This document shows, piece after piece, positions 7,810 to 16,916 of a stretch of DNA of 64,000 nt. The notes under the pieces are model-generated. The model did no database searches, was not told the origin of the DNA, and saw only the letters and a program-made list of their open reading frames with translations. Source of the stretch: CAZJKO01 sp964546995 (GTDB lineage: Bacteria > Bacillota_I > Bacilli_A > RF39 > UBA660); assembly GCA_964546995.1 (NCBI GenBank), contig CAZJKO010000001.1, positions 30,051 to 94,050 on the forward strand, given 5' to 3'. Positions within the stretch are counted from its first letter, which is position 1. Every line of letters begins with the position of its first letter. Position numbers and translations under genes: made by a program.

Positions 7810-10800
7810 TGAAACCGCTTTTTGATTATTTACCACTTACTAAGACATCTAACATCGGATTAGTTGGACTAACGGATGGTTTTTTTAGTGCCTATTTAGT
7901 TCATTTGTTCCAACAGTCAAACCGTAATATTTTGATTGTTACTTCAACACTCTATGAAGCAAATCAATTGTTTTCGTCTCTTAGCTGTTATACTAAAGAT
8001 GTATTGTTATATCCAATGGATGATTTTTTGACGAGTGAAGCCGTTGCAACATCGCCAGATTTAATGGTTCATCGTTTGGAGACACTCGATATTCTTACGA
8101 GCGATACTAATCCACATATTGTTGTTACGCATCTGATGGGGTATTTGCGTTATCTTCCAACAGTCGATGTTTATAAACGTAATACCCTTTCGTTAGAGAT
8201 AGATATGGAAATCGGTCCCAAAGATTTGCAAAATAAGCTTTTTTCAATGGGTTATACTCGTGAGACGATTGTTACCAAAACAGGAGAAATAGGGGTTCGT
8301 GGTTTTATCACAGATATTTTCCCTGTATCTTCTTCCCATCCTGTGCGAATTGAATTTTTTGGTGATACGATAGAATCTATTCGTTATTTTGATGAAGAAA
8401 CACAGAAATCTATCGAAGAAATCGATCACATTACGATTAAACCTTATACGGAATTTTTGGTCGATGAAAGAAACGATGATCTTTCTTTTAAACAAAAATT
8501 TTTAAAACAGTACTCCAAAAAGATATCTTCTCTTAGCGATTATATTGATCATCCTATTGTTGTTTTTAAAGATTACAATCAACTTGTTTTTTCCTACCAG
8601 AAATTAGAAGAAGAAATTTTGGAGTATCGAACAAATAAAGATGTTTCTTTTACGGACGATTATATGTTTTCTTTTGCTTCTCTTTATCCAAAAGAATGTA
8701 TCCATTATATGACCATCGATAATTATGTTAGTTTTGCACGCGATTTGGAACTTGTATCTTTTGATGTGAAATCGATTTTGCCTTTTCATGAAAATATCGA
8801 TTTGATTCGTTCTTTTTTAAAGGAAAGTTTGGATGCGTTAAAGACTGTTGTCGTTTGTTTAAAAGAATATCAGATCAAGAATTTTTTGAAACATATCGAT
8901 TTACCTTACGTAGAAACGAACGAGTACGACATCTTTCCACAGAAATTGAATATTATTTCTAAGGAAATTATGCAGGGATTTATTTATCAGGATCTCGTTG
9001 TTTTGTCTGATAAAGATCTTTTTCATGTCAAGGCTTCTAAAAAATCTTATAAAACGAACTTTAAGTATGCATCTAAGATTAAAGATTTAACGAAGCTTTC
9101 GATCGGTGATTATGTCGTTCATCACGTTCATGGAATTGGTATATATAATGGTATTCGTACGCTTAGTAAGGGGTCTATTCAAAAGGATTATATCGAAGTG
9201 TTATATCGTGGAAAAGATAAGCTTTATATTCCTGTAGAAAAGATCGATTTACTTAGTAAATATGCAGGAGGAGAGGGGGCTGTTCCTAAAATTCATCAAC
9301 TTGGAGGTAGTGAATGGAGTAAGACGAAGCAACGCGTTCGCAATAAAATTAAAGATATTGCAGATAAACTTCTTCGAATTTATGCAGAACGAGAAATTCG
9401 ACATGGTTTTATGTTTAGTAAGGATACGATTTATCAGAAGCAATTCGAAGATGAATTTCCTTATCAAGAGACAAAAGATCAACTTCTTTCGATAGAGCAA
9501 ATTAAGGAAGATATGGAATCTAGTCATCCGATGGATCGGTTGCTCTGTGGCGATGTAGGTTATGGTAAGACAGAAGTTGCATTTCGTGCTATTTTTAAAG
9601 CTGTTATGGATTCTAAACAAGTTCTTTATTTGTGCCCAACGACGATTCTTTCGAATCAACATTACGAAAATGCAAAGCAACGGTTTAAAAACTTTCCTGT
9701 ACAGATTGCTCTTTTGAATCGATTTACCCCAAGGAAAGAAGTAAAACGCATTTTAGTGGGGTTAACTTCTGGTACGATCGATTTGGTGATTGGAACACAT
9801 CGATTACTCGGGAAAGATGTTATTCCTAAAGATTTGGGGCTATTGATCATTGATGAAGAGCAACGTTTTGGGGTTACTCATAAAGAAAGGATTAAGGAGT
9901 ATAAGACGAATGTCGATGTACTTACGTTAACTGCGACACCTATTCCTAGGACTCTTCAGATGTCTATGGTGGGTATTCGAAGTTTATCTTTGATTGAAAC
10001 TCCTCCTGTGGATCGCTATCCCGTTCAAACTTATGTTATTGAAGAAAATGATCAAATTATCAAGGAAGCTATTTATAAAGAGTTATCTCGGGATGGACAG
10101 GTCTTCTTGCTTTATAACCGTGTGGAAACGATTTTAGAAGAAGTGGACCGTATTTCTCGGCTTGTTCCTGATGCAAGAATTACTTATGCCCATGGCAAAA
10201 TGACTAAAACGGAACTTGAGGACCGCATGATTGCTTTTACCAATCACGAATATGATGTTTTGATTTGTACGACGATTATCGAAACGGGAATAGATATTCC
10301 TAATGTGAATACTCTTATTATTAAAGATGCTGATCGTTTTGGTTTGGCTCAACTTTATCAAATTAGAGGTAGAGTTGGACGTAGCAATAAAATTGCTTAT
10401 GCTTATTTAATGTATCAGCCGTATAAGTTGTTGGGTGAAACGGCTATTAAGCGGCTTAATGTCATTAAAGAATTTACGGAACTTGGTAGTGGATTTTCTA
10501 TTGCAACGAGGGATTTATCTATTCGTGGGGCCGGAGATATTTTAGGGAGTGAACAAGCTGGTTTTATTGATACTATAGGGATTGATCTCTACCTTAAGAT
10601 GTTGCAAGAAGAGGTCGATCGTTTAAAGGGAAATGCTGTTTCAATGGATGATGAAGGTGGAGATGAAAAACCTCTTCTCGATGTTGAAACTCATATTAAA
10701 GATCAGTATGTTAGTGAAAATGATTTGAAGATTGAGATTCATCGTAAGATTAATGAAATTGATTCTTATGATAAATTGATCGCGGTTCAAAATGAAATAG

Positions 10801-11114
10801 AAGATCGTTTTGGAAAGATGGATGAAACTTTAATTATTTATATGTATGAAGAGTGGTTTGAAAAGTTAGCAAAACAATATGAGATTGAGAAAGTTCGGCA
10901 AACAAAGAATTCTATTGAATTAGTGTTTTCTTGTTCGATGTCTGAGAAAATTGATACAGAGGCTCTTTTTGTTCAGGCTTTTCACATTACTACGATGTTT
11001 CGATTTCAAGCAAAACAGAATCGTATGATTATCATCCTCGATACGATTAAATTAGATAAGCATCCGATTTATTACTTAACGGAGTTAATTTCACAAATTC
11101 GACTAAAGGTGTAA
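7809..11114 (+). CDS. mfd: Transcription-repair coupling factor Mfd
   Basis: Mfd is a DNA translocase that removes RNA polymerase stalled at lesions and recruits UvrA. At 1101 residues it is slightly shorter than B. subtilis Mfd (about 1177). Visible in order: a UvrB-like N-terminal region, a CarD-type RNA-polymerase interaction domain around 435-500 (GDYVVHHVHGIG), the translocase with GDVGYGKTE Walker A near 580 and DEEQRFG Walker B near 681, the TATPIPRT motif, GRVGRS, and a C-terminal TRCF domain. pth, mfd and spoVT are adjacent, as in Bacillus. Confidence 0.97.
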   Translation: MKPLFDYLPLTKTSNIGLVGLTDGFFSAYLVHLFQQSNRNILIVTSTLYEANQLFSSLSCYTKDVLLYPMDDFLTSEAVATSPDLMVHRLETLDILTSDTNPHIVVTHLMGYLRYLPTVDVYKRNTLSLEIDMEIGPKDLQNKLFSMGYTRETIVTKTGEIGVRGFITDIFPVSSSHPVRIEFFGDTIESIRYFDEETQKSIEEIDHITIKPYTEFLVDERNDDLSFKQKFLKQYSKKISSLSDYIDHPIVVFKDYNQLVFSYQKLEEEILEYRTNKDVSFTDDYMFSFASLYPKECIHYMTIDNYVSFARDLELVSFDVKSILPFHENIDLIRSFLKESLDALKTVVVCLKEYQIKNFLKHIDLPYVETNEYDIFPQKLNIISKEIMQGFIYQDLVVLSDKDLFHVKASKKSYKTNFKYASKIKDLTKLSIGDYVVHHVHGIGIYNGIRTLSKGSIQKDYIEVLYRGKDKLYIPVEKIDLLSKYAGGEGAVPKIHQLGGSEWSKTKQRVRNKIKDIADKLLRIYAEREIRHGFMFSKDTIYQKQFEDEFPYQETKDQLLSIEQIKEDMESSHPMDRLLCGDVGYGKTEVAFRAIFKAVMDSKQVLYLCPTTILSNQHYENAKQRFKNFPVQIALLNRFTPRKEVKRILVGLTSGTIDLVIGTHRLLGKDVIPKDLGLLIIDEEQRFGVTHKERIKEYKTNVDVLTLTATPIPRTLQMSMVGIRSLSLIETPPVDRYPVQTYVIEENDQIIKEAIYKELSRDGQVFLLYNRVETILEEVDRISRLVPDARITYAHGKMTKTELEDRMIAFTNHEYDVLICTTIIETGIDIPNVNTLIIKDADRFGLAQLYQIRGRVGRSNKIAYAYLMYQPYKLLGETAIKRLNVIKEFTELGSGFSIATRDLSIRGAGDILGSEQAGFIDTIGIDLYLKMLQEEVDRLKGNAVSMDDEGGDEKPLLDVETHIKDQYVSENDLKIEIHRKINEIDSYDKLIAVQNEIEDRFGKMDETLIIYMYEEWFEKLAKQYEIEKVRQTKNSIELVFSCSMSEKIDTEALFVQAFHITTMFRFQAKQNRMIIILDTIKLDKHPIYYLTELISQIRLKV

Positions 11115-11125
11115 TTTTGTTTTTC

Positions 11126-11154
11126 TTGACAATACTTTTTATCTTTTGTATTCT
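11126..11154 (+). promoter_or_regulatory. Promoter for the 11182 gene
   Basis: TTGACA (11126-11131), a 17-bp spacer, TATTCT (11149-11154). The 12 bases TATTCTTGTAAT starting at this -10 recur at the promoter of the TasA-like gene at 46849. Confidence 0.65.
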
Positions 11155-11181
11155 TGTAATGAGAATAGAAAAGGTGAAGTT

Positions 11182-11847
11182 ATGGAGAAACAAACATCCG
11201 ATTATCAAATTCAACATTTAAATAATTATAAAAATGCGATATTAGAGTTAATTCAGAATAATACCAATCGTTTTGTTCAAGATGATGTTATTCCTCTTTT
11301 TTCGAAGCCACCTTTAGATTCTATGGATGTTATTAAGGTTAAGTTTCTTTCGTTGGCAAAGGAATATCATTTCCTTTTGGATACTGAAGTGTTGGAAGAT
11401 TTGCTCAATACGTATCGTGCTCATGTATTAAAGCAAATCGAGCGTTTAGCAGATAAACGAAAAGAGGAATATCAGCTTGTTGTTTCTTCGTTTCAGGGGG
11501 AAGGACGAAATGCAACGATTAAATTATCATCAAAACAGACAAAAGAAGTATCGAAAACATTTCTTTCTTCTTTTCAGGAAATGTTAGCTTCTAGTGTTAA
11601 AGATTTGCTTCTTTCGAAATGTTCTAGCTGTATATCCAAAAAGAAAACTAGTTCCTTAGATTCTTTAGAAGATACCTTTTATCAAGAGTGTCGTTCCTTT
11701 TTAGAAGAAAAATATTTAAGTCAAATGGTGTCGATACTTTCATTGAAACTTTCTTTCCGTGATCACGTTCTTATCAATACAATAAAAGAACAAGCAGAGC
11801 GTTATTTATTTACGAAAAAAAACTCTTATCTTTTGAACGAGAAATAG
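11182..11847 (+). CDS. Hypothetical helical protein between mfd and spoVT
   Basis: I do not recognise this 221-residue protein. It is rich in Lys, Glu, Leu and Ser, has no signal peptide or membrane segment, and looks largely helical. A pair of cysteines lies near residues 151-154 (CSSC). The start ATG 11182 has an AAGGTGAAG ribosome site; an upstream in-frame GTG lies too close to the promoter. It has its own consensus promoter and a strong terminator, so it forms a single-gene unit. In B. subtilis nothing lies between mfd and spoVT. Confidence 0.75.
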   Translation: MEKQTSDYQIQHLNNYKNAILELIQNNTNRFVQDDVIPLFSKPPLDSMDVIKVKFLSLAKEYHFLLDTEVLEDLLNTYRAHVLKQIERLADKRKEEYQLVVSSFQGEGRNATIKLSSKQTKEVSKTFLSSFQEMLASSVKDLLLSKCSSCISKKKTSSLDSLEDTFYQECRSFLEEKYLSQMVSILSLKLSFRDHVLINTIKEQAERYLFTKKNSYLLNEK

Positions 11848-11848
11848 G

Positions 11849-11880
11849 GAGTGTCCTTTCGGACGCTCTTTTCTTTTTTT
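11849..11880 (+). terminator. Rho-independent terminator
   Basis: GAGTGTCC and GGACGCTC pair around a TTTC loop, followed by a run of T. It lies directly after the 11182-11847 gene. Confidence 0.85.
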
Positions 11881-11902
11881 GTGTGGTTAACCAGTTGGAA
11901 AT

Positions 11903-11918
11903 AATTACCAAGGTAATT
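11903..11918. promoter_or_regulatory. Inverted repeat upstream of spoVT
   Basis: AATTACC and GGTAATT flank a 2-base centre, 112 bp before the spoVT start. It may be an operator; SpoVT is autoregulated in Bacillus, but no SpoVT site can be assigned from sequence alone. Confidence 0.25.
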
Positions 11919-12029
11919 CTGTCGTTAGAAATATATAATAGTGTTAGGGAAACAAAATTTAGGAAAAATAGGTATAAAGTTTCTTTTCTATGTGAAGAAT
12001 AATTGATAGATAGAAAGTGAGGAATTAAG

Positions 12030-12560
12030 ATGAAGCCAACTGGTGTCGTAAGAAGGATTGATGAATTAGGGAGAATTGTCATTCCAAAAGAAATTAGGCG
12101 AAGTCTACGTATTCGCGATGGGGAGAGTTTAGAAATTTTTGTTGAAAAAGACATGGTTGCTTTAAAAAAGTATTCTTCTATGAGCGATTTGGAAGATGTT
12201 GCCAAGCATGTTACTGAATCTATTTATCAGGCTTTACAGTTACCTATTTTGGTTACAGATCGCGATTGCTTTATTGCTGTAGCGGGTAATCTGAAAAAGA
12301 AATATTATGGTAAATCTGTTAGTAATACTTTAGAGAAAGTTCTTGTCGAAAGAGAGATGTTATGTGAATCCAAACCTAATAAAATCAATCTTAGCAATGA
12401 TTTGATTGAAGAGGGATCTTATGTTATGTGTCCTATTTTGGTTGATGGAGATTCTGTTGGGCTTGTCATTATGATATCGTTTGAGAAACCAATTGGGGAG
12501 TTAGAAGAGAAGATTGCTCAAATTACTGCACAATTTTTAGGAAAACATATTGAAGGGTAA
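12030..12560 (+). CDS. spoVT: Stage V sporulation regulator SpoVT
   Basis: AbrB-family DNA-binding protein that tunes forespore (sigma-G) genes. The 176 residues match SpoVT (178 in B. subtilis) over the full length: an N-terminal swapped-hairpin AbrB domain with GVVRRIDELGRIVIPKE and a C-terminal GAF-like domain from about residue 60. The start has a GTGAGGAA ribosome site. Its place after mfd is the same as in Bacillus. The GAF part separates it from AbrB and Abh, which lack it. Confidence 0.93.
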   Translation: MKPTGVVRRIDELGRIVIPKEIRRSLRIRDGESLEIFVEKDMVALKKYSSMSDLEDVAKHVTESIYQALQLPILVTDRDCFIAVAGNLKKKYYGKSVSNTLEKVLVEREMLCESKPNKINLSNDLIEEGSYVMCPILVDGDSVGLVIMISFEKPIGELEEKIAQITAQFLGKHIEG

Positions 12561-12578
12561 GCATCTTTGTGCTATAAT
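12550..12578 (+). promoter_or_regulatory. Promoter of the metG T-box transcript
   Basis: TTGAAG (12550-12555), a 17-bp spacer, TATAAT (12573-12578). It overlaps the spoVT stop codon and lies about 20 bp before the T-box leader. Confidence 0.75.
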
Positions 12579-12596
12579 GTTCATAACTTTATAAAG

Positions 12597-12806
12597 GCGA
12601 GGAAGAAAAGAGTACAATTGGCATTTTTTAAAGAGAGTCTTAGTTTGGTGGAATAAGATAAAAATAAGAATTGGAACATGGTTTTGGAGCTTGAAAATCG
12701 TTTACGATTTTTCGGTTATGCACGTTACGCAAGAGAGGTAGCTGTTTTTTAGCTATGAATTAAGGTGGTAACACGGTATTTCGTCCTTAGCGAGATATCG
12801 TGTTTT
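12597..12806 (+). promoter_or_regulatory. T-box riboswitch, Met-specific, controlling metG
   Basis: The leader shows a GAGGAAGAAAAGAGTAC stem-I start, an AGAGAG apical element, and the invariant AAGGTGGTAACACGG (12762-12776) and CGTCCTT (12782-12788) T-box parts. An ATG at 12678-12680 in GGAACATGG is the likely specifier codon, which fits the downstream MetRS gene. Uncharged tRNA-Met would stabilise the antiterminator; otherwise the hairpin at 12774-12801 stops transcription. The leader fills most of the 303-bp gap before metG. Confidence 0.9.
12774..12806 (+). terminator. T-box intrinsic terminator
   Basis: ACGGTATTTCG pairs with CGAGATATCGT using two G-U pairs, then a T tract. The left arm overlaps the antiterminator sequence, as expected for a T-box. 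Confidence 0.8.
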
Positions 12807-12863
12807 TCTATTTCCTTTTCTTTTCGTTTTCGTAAAGAAATATTTGATGTGAGGAGAATGAAG

Positions 12864-14390
12864 ATGAAAGATACGTTTTATATTACGACCCCTATTTATT
12901 ATCCAAGTGCGAATTTTCACATTGGTCATTGTTATACGACAATTGTGGCTGATGCAATCGCTCGGTATAAGCGTTTGATGGGATACCAAGTGTTTTTTCA
13001 AACAGGTACAGATGAACATGGTCAAAAGATTGAGCGCAAGGCGAAGGAGCAGAATGTTACTCCCAAAGAATATGTTGATCATATTGTCGATGATGCGAAA
13101 GATTTATGGAAAAGTTTGAATATTTCTTACGATTATTTTCTTCGAACAACGGATGAAAAACATGTTAAAATTGTCCAGAAAATTTTTAAAAAGTTATATG
13201 ATCAAGGCGATATTTACAAAGGGGAATATGAGGGGCTTTACTGTACGCCATGTGAATCTTTTTGGACTGAGACCCAACTTGTCGATTCTAAGTGTCCTGA
13301 TTGTGGTCGTGATGTTGAACTCGTGAAAGAGGAGAGCTATTTCTTTCGGTTGTCAAAATATCAAGATCGTTTGGTTGAATACATTGAAACTCACCCAGAA
13401 TTTATTCAACCAGTTTCTAGAAAAAATGAGATGCTTAATAATTTTATTAAACCAGGATTATCTGATCTTTGTGTTTCTAGAACTTCTTTTAAATGGGGAA
13501 TTCCTGTCGATTTTGATCCAGAGCATGTTGTTTATGTATGGCTTGATGCGTTGACGAACTATATCACGTCTTTAGGATATGGAACGCAAGATGATTCGTT
13601 ATTTCAAACCTTTTGGCCAGCTGATTTACATATTGTGGGAAAAGAAATCACTCGTTTTCATACGATCATTTGGCCTGCTCTTTTGATGGCTTTAGATCTT
13701 CCATTACCAAAGCAAGTATTTGGTCATGGATGGTTGGTCATCAATGGGGATAAGATTTCTAAGTCTTTGGGAAATTATCAAGATCCACGTGAATATATTG
13801 AAGCATATGGTGTCGATGCGGTTCGCTATTTTGTTTTAAGGGAAGTTCCTTTTGGAAATGATGGGAATTTTTCTACGACGGCGATGATTCAAAGGACCAA
13901 TAGCGATTTGGCGAATACTCTCGGTAATTTATTAAATCGTACGATTAGTATGGTTCATAAATACTTCGATGGAGTTGTTCCCGCACCATCAGATGTGCGA
14001 GGGGAGGATCAGGAACTTATACAAATGGCATTGGAACTATCTTCGAAGGTTGATATTAAAATGAATCAATTAAAGGTAGGAGAAGCACTGGAAGAAATAT
14101 TCGATTTGTTACGTCGATGCAATAAGTATATTGATGAAACAACGCCTTGGATTTTAGCGAAGGATCCATCTCAAAAAGATCGCCTCGGTACGGTTTTATA
14201 CCATTTATTAGAAGCAATTCGCTTTAGTGCTATATTGTTACAACCGTTTTTGCCTGATACAACGGATAAAATTTTTGCTCAATTGAATCAGGAAAATGGC
14301 GGGATTTCTTCTTTAAAGACGTTTGATGGAATGATTGTCGGATCTCATCTTTCTACTCCTGAAGTGCTTTTTAAACGTATCGAGGAATAA
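12864..14390 (+). CDS. metG: Methionyl-tRNA synthetase (short form)
   Basis: It charges tRNA-Met. The 508-residue class I enzyme has HIGH at 19-22, KISKS at 297-301, and a CxxC-x13-CxxC knuckle at about 127-147 in the connective domain. The C-terminal tRNA-binding (Trbp111-like) domain of the 664-residue Bacillus enzyme is absent; the ORF ends after the anticodon-binding domain. The start ATG 12864 lies 7 bp after GAGGAG; the in-frame ATG at 12858 is too close to it. Controlled by the T-box upstream. Confidence 0.96.
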   Translation: MKDTFYITTPIYYPSANFHIGHCYTTIVADAIARYKRLMGYQVFFQTGTDEHGQKIERKAKEQNVTPKEYVDHIVDDAKDLWKSLNISYDYFLRTTDEKHVKIVQKIFKKLYDQGDIYKGEYEGLYCTPCESFWTETQLVDSKCPDCGRDVELVKEESYFFRLSKYQDRLVEYIETHPEFIQPVSRKNEMLNNFIKPGLSDLCVSRTSFKWGIPVDFDPEHVVYVWLDALTNYITSLGYGTQDDSLFQTFWPADLHIVGKEITRFHTIIWPALLMALDLPLPKQVFGHGWLVINGDKISKSLGNYQDPREYIEAYGVDAVRYFVLREVPFGNDGNFSTTAMIQRTNSDLANTLGNLLNRTISMVHKYFDGVVPAPSDVRGEDQELIQMALELSSKVDIKMNQLKVGEALEEIFDLLRRCNKYIDETTPWILAKDPSQKDRLGTVLYHLLEAIRFSAILLQPFLPDTTDKIFAQLNQENGGISSLKTFDGMIVGSHLSTPEVLFKRIEE

Positions 14391-14433
14391 TTGTCAAATG
14401 TTGTCTAACTTGAAAAATGATTTTTAAAATGTT

Positions 14434-14461
14434 TTGCTTTTTGTTTTATTTGTGCTATAGT
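14434..14461 (+). promoter_or_regulatory. Extended -10 promoter upstream of the 14525 gene
   Basis: TTGCTT, a 16-bp spacer and TATAGT (14456-14461) with TG two bases before the -10. Confidence 0.55.
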
Positions 14462-14524
14462 GAAAAGGTAGTTCTTTTGTCGTTTTAGTATTTGCAGTAA
14501 ATTATTTTTGGATAAGGAGCAGAT

Positions 14525-14704
14525 ATGATTCGTAAATTGAAAACTATTAGAATTGCTACGATTGCTTTTCTTTTGGTAATTGCTATTGTTACTTACTTTA
14601 TTATTGAGGAGCAAAACATCGTTGATATTTTATACTTGGTCGTTGTTCTTTTTTACTTTGTGCGTTATCTATTGTTGCAAAGAAAGTATAAACGTATCAT
14701 TTAG
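14525..14704 (+). CDS. Small two-helix membrane protein, 59 aa
   Basis: A short gene starting MIRKLKTIRIATIAFLLVIA and ending RKYKRII. Two hydrophobic segments (about 8-27 and 34-50) are separated by an EEQN turn, with basic ends facing the cytoplasm. An AAGGAGCAG ribosome site and a promoter lie upstream; tatD follows after 54 bp. I do not recognise the family. Confidence 0.7.
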   Translation: MIRKLKTIRIATIAFLLVIAIVTYFIIEEQNIVDILYLVVVLFYFVRYLLLQRKYKRII

Positions 14705-14758
14705 GAGATGGGGGGAATCATTTTCCCTTTTTCTTTTATTCGAATGGAGGTTATGGTT

Positions 14759-15511
14759 ATGTTTATCGATACTCATTTTCATGTAGAACCAGGCGATGTG
14801 CAAGTTTTCATCGATGCGAGACGGGAAGGGGTTTGTTCTTTTCTTGTTTCTTGTTGTGATAAGGATAGTATTTTATCGTCTTCGGATTTGTTAAAGATGG
14901 ATCCAGATCTTTATTTGGCATTAGGGTATCATCCTAGTGAAGCTTCTTCGATTGATGAAGATGATTTACGTTTTTTAGAAGCTACTATTCAAGAGCTTCC
15001 TCGTGTTGTTGCCATCGGTGAGATTGGACTCGATTATCATTATGGAAAGGAAAACCGCGAACAACAAATCGCTCTTTTTAAAAGGCAGTTGGACCTTGCT
15101 GTGAAGTTTTCTCTTCCTGTGGTTATTCATTCTAGAGATGCTACTTTCGATACGATTGAAGTTCTTAGAAAATATCCTGTTAAAGGGGTTATTCATTGTT
15201 TTAATGGTAGTTTGGAGACAGCAAATGAATACATCAAGATAGGATTTTTATTGGGAATTGGTGGTGTCGTTACTTTTTCGAATAGTAAGTTATATCAAGT
15301 TGTTGAAAAAATTCCTCTTTCTTCTTTTGTTCTAGAGACCGATAGTCCCTATCTTGCTCCTGTTCCTTTTAGAGGGAGTGTGAATGCTCCACGAAATATT
15401 CCTGTTATTGCGAAGAGAGTGAGTGAAATTAAGGGGGTTTCTTTACCAGAGATAGAGCGTATTACAACGGAAAATGCACGGTTGTTATTTGACTTAGAAA
15501 AGCATTTGTGA
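14759..15511 (+). CDS. tatD: TatD family metal-dependent deoxyribonuclease
   Basis: TIM-barrel hydrolase with 3'-5' nuclease activity in characterised members. The 250 residues show the metal ligands in IDTHFHV (His6, His8), GEIGLDYHY, and the later VIHSR, HCFNG and ETDSPYL motifs. The start ATG 14759 lies 8 bp after TGGAGG; upstream ATGs at 14708 and 14753 fit less well. metG-tatD-3D protein is the Bacillus metS-yabD-yabE order. Confidence 0.92.
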   Translation: MFIDTHFHVEPGDVQVFIDARREGVCSFLVSCCDKDSILSSSDLLKMDPDLYLALGYHPSEASSIDEDDLRFLEATIQELPRVVAIGEIGLDYHYGKENREQQIALFKRQLDLAVKFSLPVVIHSRDATFDTIEVLRKYPVKGVIHCFNGSLETANEYIKIGFLLGIGGVVTFSNSKLYQVVEKIPLSSFVLETDSPYLAPVPFRGSVNAPRNIPVIAKRVSEIKGVSLPEIERITTENARLLFDLEKHL

Positions 15512-15544
15512 TATCCTTTATGTAGATATTTGTTGAGGTGTAAA

Positions 15545-16135
15545 ATGAAAAAAATGTTTACAAGACGAAAACTCTATTTTCTTTTTATTTTTTTCCTCGT
15601 TTGCTTTTTTATCATTGTTGCTAGTGGTAATCATCATACTAGTGTCATTACTTACAATGTGAATCGTGTGAAGTCTGTCGAAGCTATGCATATCGTTAGT
15701 AAGTATAATAATCTTTTAGAGAACGAGATTGCTCCTGTTTTTTATGATAATTTTGCGTTGCTTGTTCAAAATGGTAGTGATCATCCGGTTGGGTTCGTTG
15801 GAACTTTGACAGGATATGGTCCCGATTGTGTCGGTTGTGGTGGTAAGACAGGTTGTCCACCAAGGCAAGACGTTACCAATGGAAACATTTATTTTTACGA
15901 TCAAGATTACGGGGAAGTAAGAATTGTTGCAACAGATAGTCAAATTCCTTGTGGTAGTATCGTGCGAATTTCCAATTATAAATTTTCGTCGACGCCTATC
16001 ATTGCTATTGCTTTAGATCGAGGTGGTGCGATTAAGGGTAAGACGATGGATTTGCTTTATGAGAGTGAGGCAGCAACACAAAAGATTGGGAGACAATACA
16101 ATATTCAGTTTGAAATTATTCGTTGGGGATGGTAA
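15545..16135 (+). CDS. 3D-domain secreted protein (YabE-like)
   Basis: A 196-residue protein with an N-terminal membrane anchor or signal (about residues 11-29) and a C-terminal 3D domain, named for its three aspartates. TGYGPDC starts the domain; D..IPCGS and ALDRGGAIKG..MDLL carry conserved residues. The fold is a double-psi barrel related to lytic transglycosylase MltA and acts on peptidoglycan. A Cys-rich insert (CVGCGGKTGC) lies just after the TGYG motif. The G5 and DUF348 domains of B. subtilis YabE are missing. Confidence 0.85.
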   Translation: MKKMFTRRKLYFLFIFFLVCFFIIVASGNHHTSVITYNVNRVKSVEAMHIVSKYNNLLENEIAPVFYDNFALLVQNGSDHPVGFVGTLTGYGPDCVGCGGKTGCPPRQDVTNGNIYFYDQDYGEVRIVATDSQIPCGSIVRISNYKFSSTPIIAIALDRGGAIKGKTMDLLYESEAATQKIGRQYNIQFEIIRWGW

Positions 16136-16198
16136 CATCTCTTTTTTCTTGAAATCAGTAGTTAGTTGTGATATTATTTCATTATAGGAGGCTATCTT

Positions 16199-16819
16199 AT
16201 GGAGAAAACGAATCATCGTACCAAAGAAATTATTTTATCAATTTGTGGCGTTCTTTTTTTGATTGTTGCTGTCATTAGTACTAGTATGGCTGTATTTGTT
16301 TTTAGTGCACAGGGAACAACGGAGAATACCATAACGACGGGTAGTATTACGTTTGCTTACAACGATGAAAAACCAGAGATTTATATTGTTAATGCTCAAC
16401 CGATGACGGATGCAGCGGGGAAGAGCATTGTTGCGGTCGATACGGATCAAGGAATTATGCAGGGGTATTTTGATTTTTCTGTTTCCGGAGAAGTGGTCGG
16501 GAATCTTCCACTTACTTACGAAGTGTACGGTACTCTTGAAGATAATTCTACTATGGATTCCGATTATGTTAAAGTTTTTTTAACGGATGGTTCTTCAGAG
16601 GTTCCTCTTGCTGGCTACGATGGATCTAGCATTCCTCTTTATGGGTCTTTACCACAAGCTACTAGCGATCCTTTAGGAAAGAGACTTTATGTCGATAGTT
16701 TTTCGACAGGGAAGATGAGTCAGTCTTTTCGTCTTCGAATTTGGGTTGCGGATACTTATAAAACGGCGGATGTTTCTCGGACTTTTTCGATGCGGGTTCA
16801 CGTTAAGGCAACAGCATAA
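16199..16819 (+). CDS. TasA/camelysin-like SipW-dependent surface protein 1
   Basis: A 206-residue exported protein. One N-terminal membrane segment (about 10-33) ends in a short SMAVFVFSAQG stretch typical of SipW-processed signal peptides, followed by a beta-rich domain. It shares with the 16917, 18442 and 46881 proteins the pattern P-x-x-D-x-x-G about 30 residues after the signal (PMTDAAG here). TasA of Bacillus forms extracellular fibres; that role here is inferred. The signal peptidase gene lies 0.9 kb downstream. Ribosome site AGGAGG. Confidence 0.75.
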   Translation: MEKTNHRTKEIILSICGVLFLIVAVISTSMAVFVFSAQGTTENTITTGSITFAYNDEKPEIYIVNAQPMTDAAGKSIVAVDTDQGIMQGYFDFSVSGEVVGNLPLTYEVYGTLEDNSTMDSDYVKVFLTDGSSEVPLAGYDGSSIPLYGSLPQATSDPLGKRLYVDSFSTGKMSQSFRLRIWVADTYKTADVSRTFSMRVHVKATA

Positions 16820-16842
16820 TCTGTCAAATACTTGGTACTTTT

Positions 16843-16880
16843 AAAAAAAGCGAAATATTCCTTGCTTTTTTTTCTTTTTG
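16843..16880 (+). terminator. Probable terminator between TasA-like genes 1 and 2
   Basis: AAAAAAAGC and GCTTTTTTT flank a 12-base loop. It is an A/T-rich stem followed by more T. Confidence 0.6.
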
Positions 16881-16916
16881 TATGGTAATATTGTTATTGT
16901 AAAGGAGGTTATGAAA

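Noticed and set aside
9249..9680. 143-codon minus-strand reading frame
   Set aside because: It lies inside mfd, opposite the translocase domain, with no ribosome site or promoter; a shadow of the real gene.
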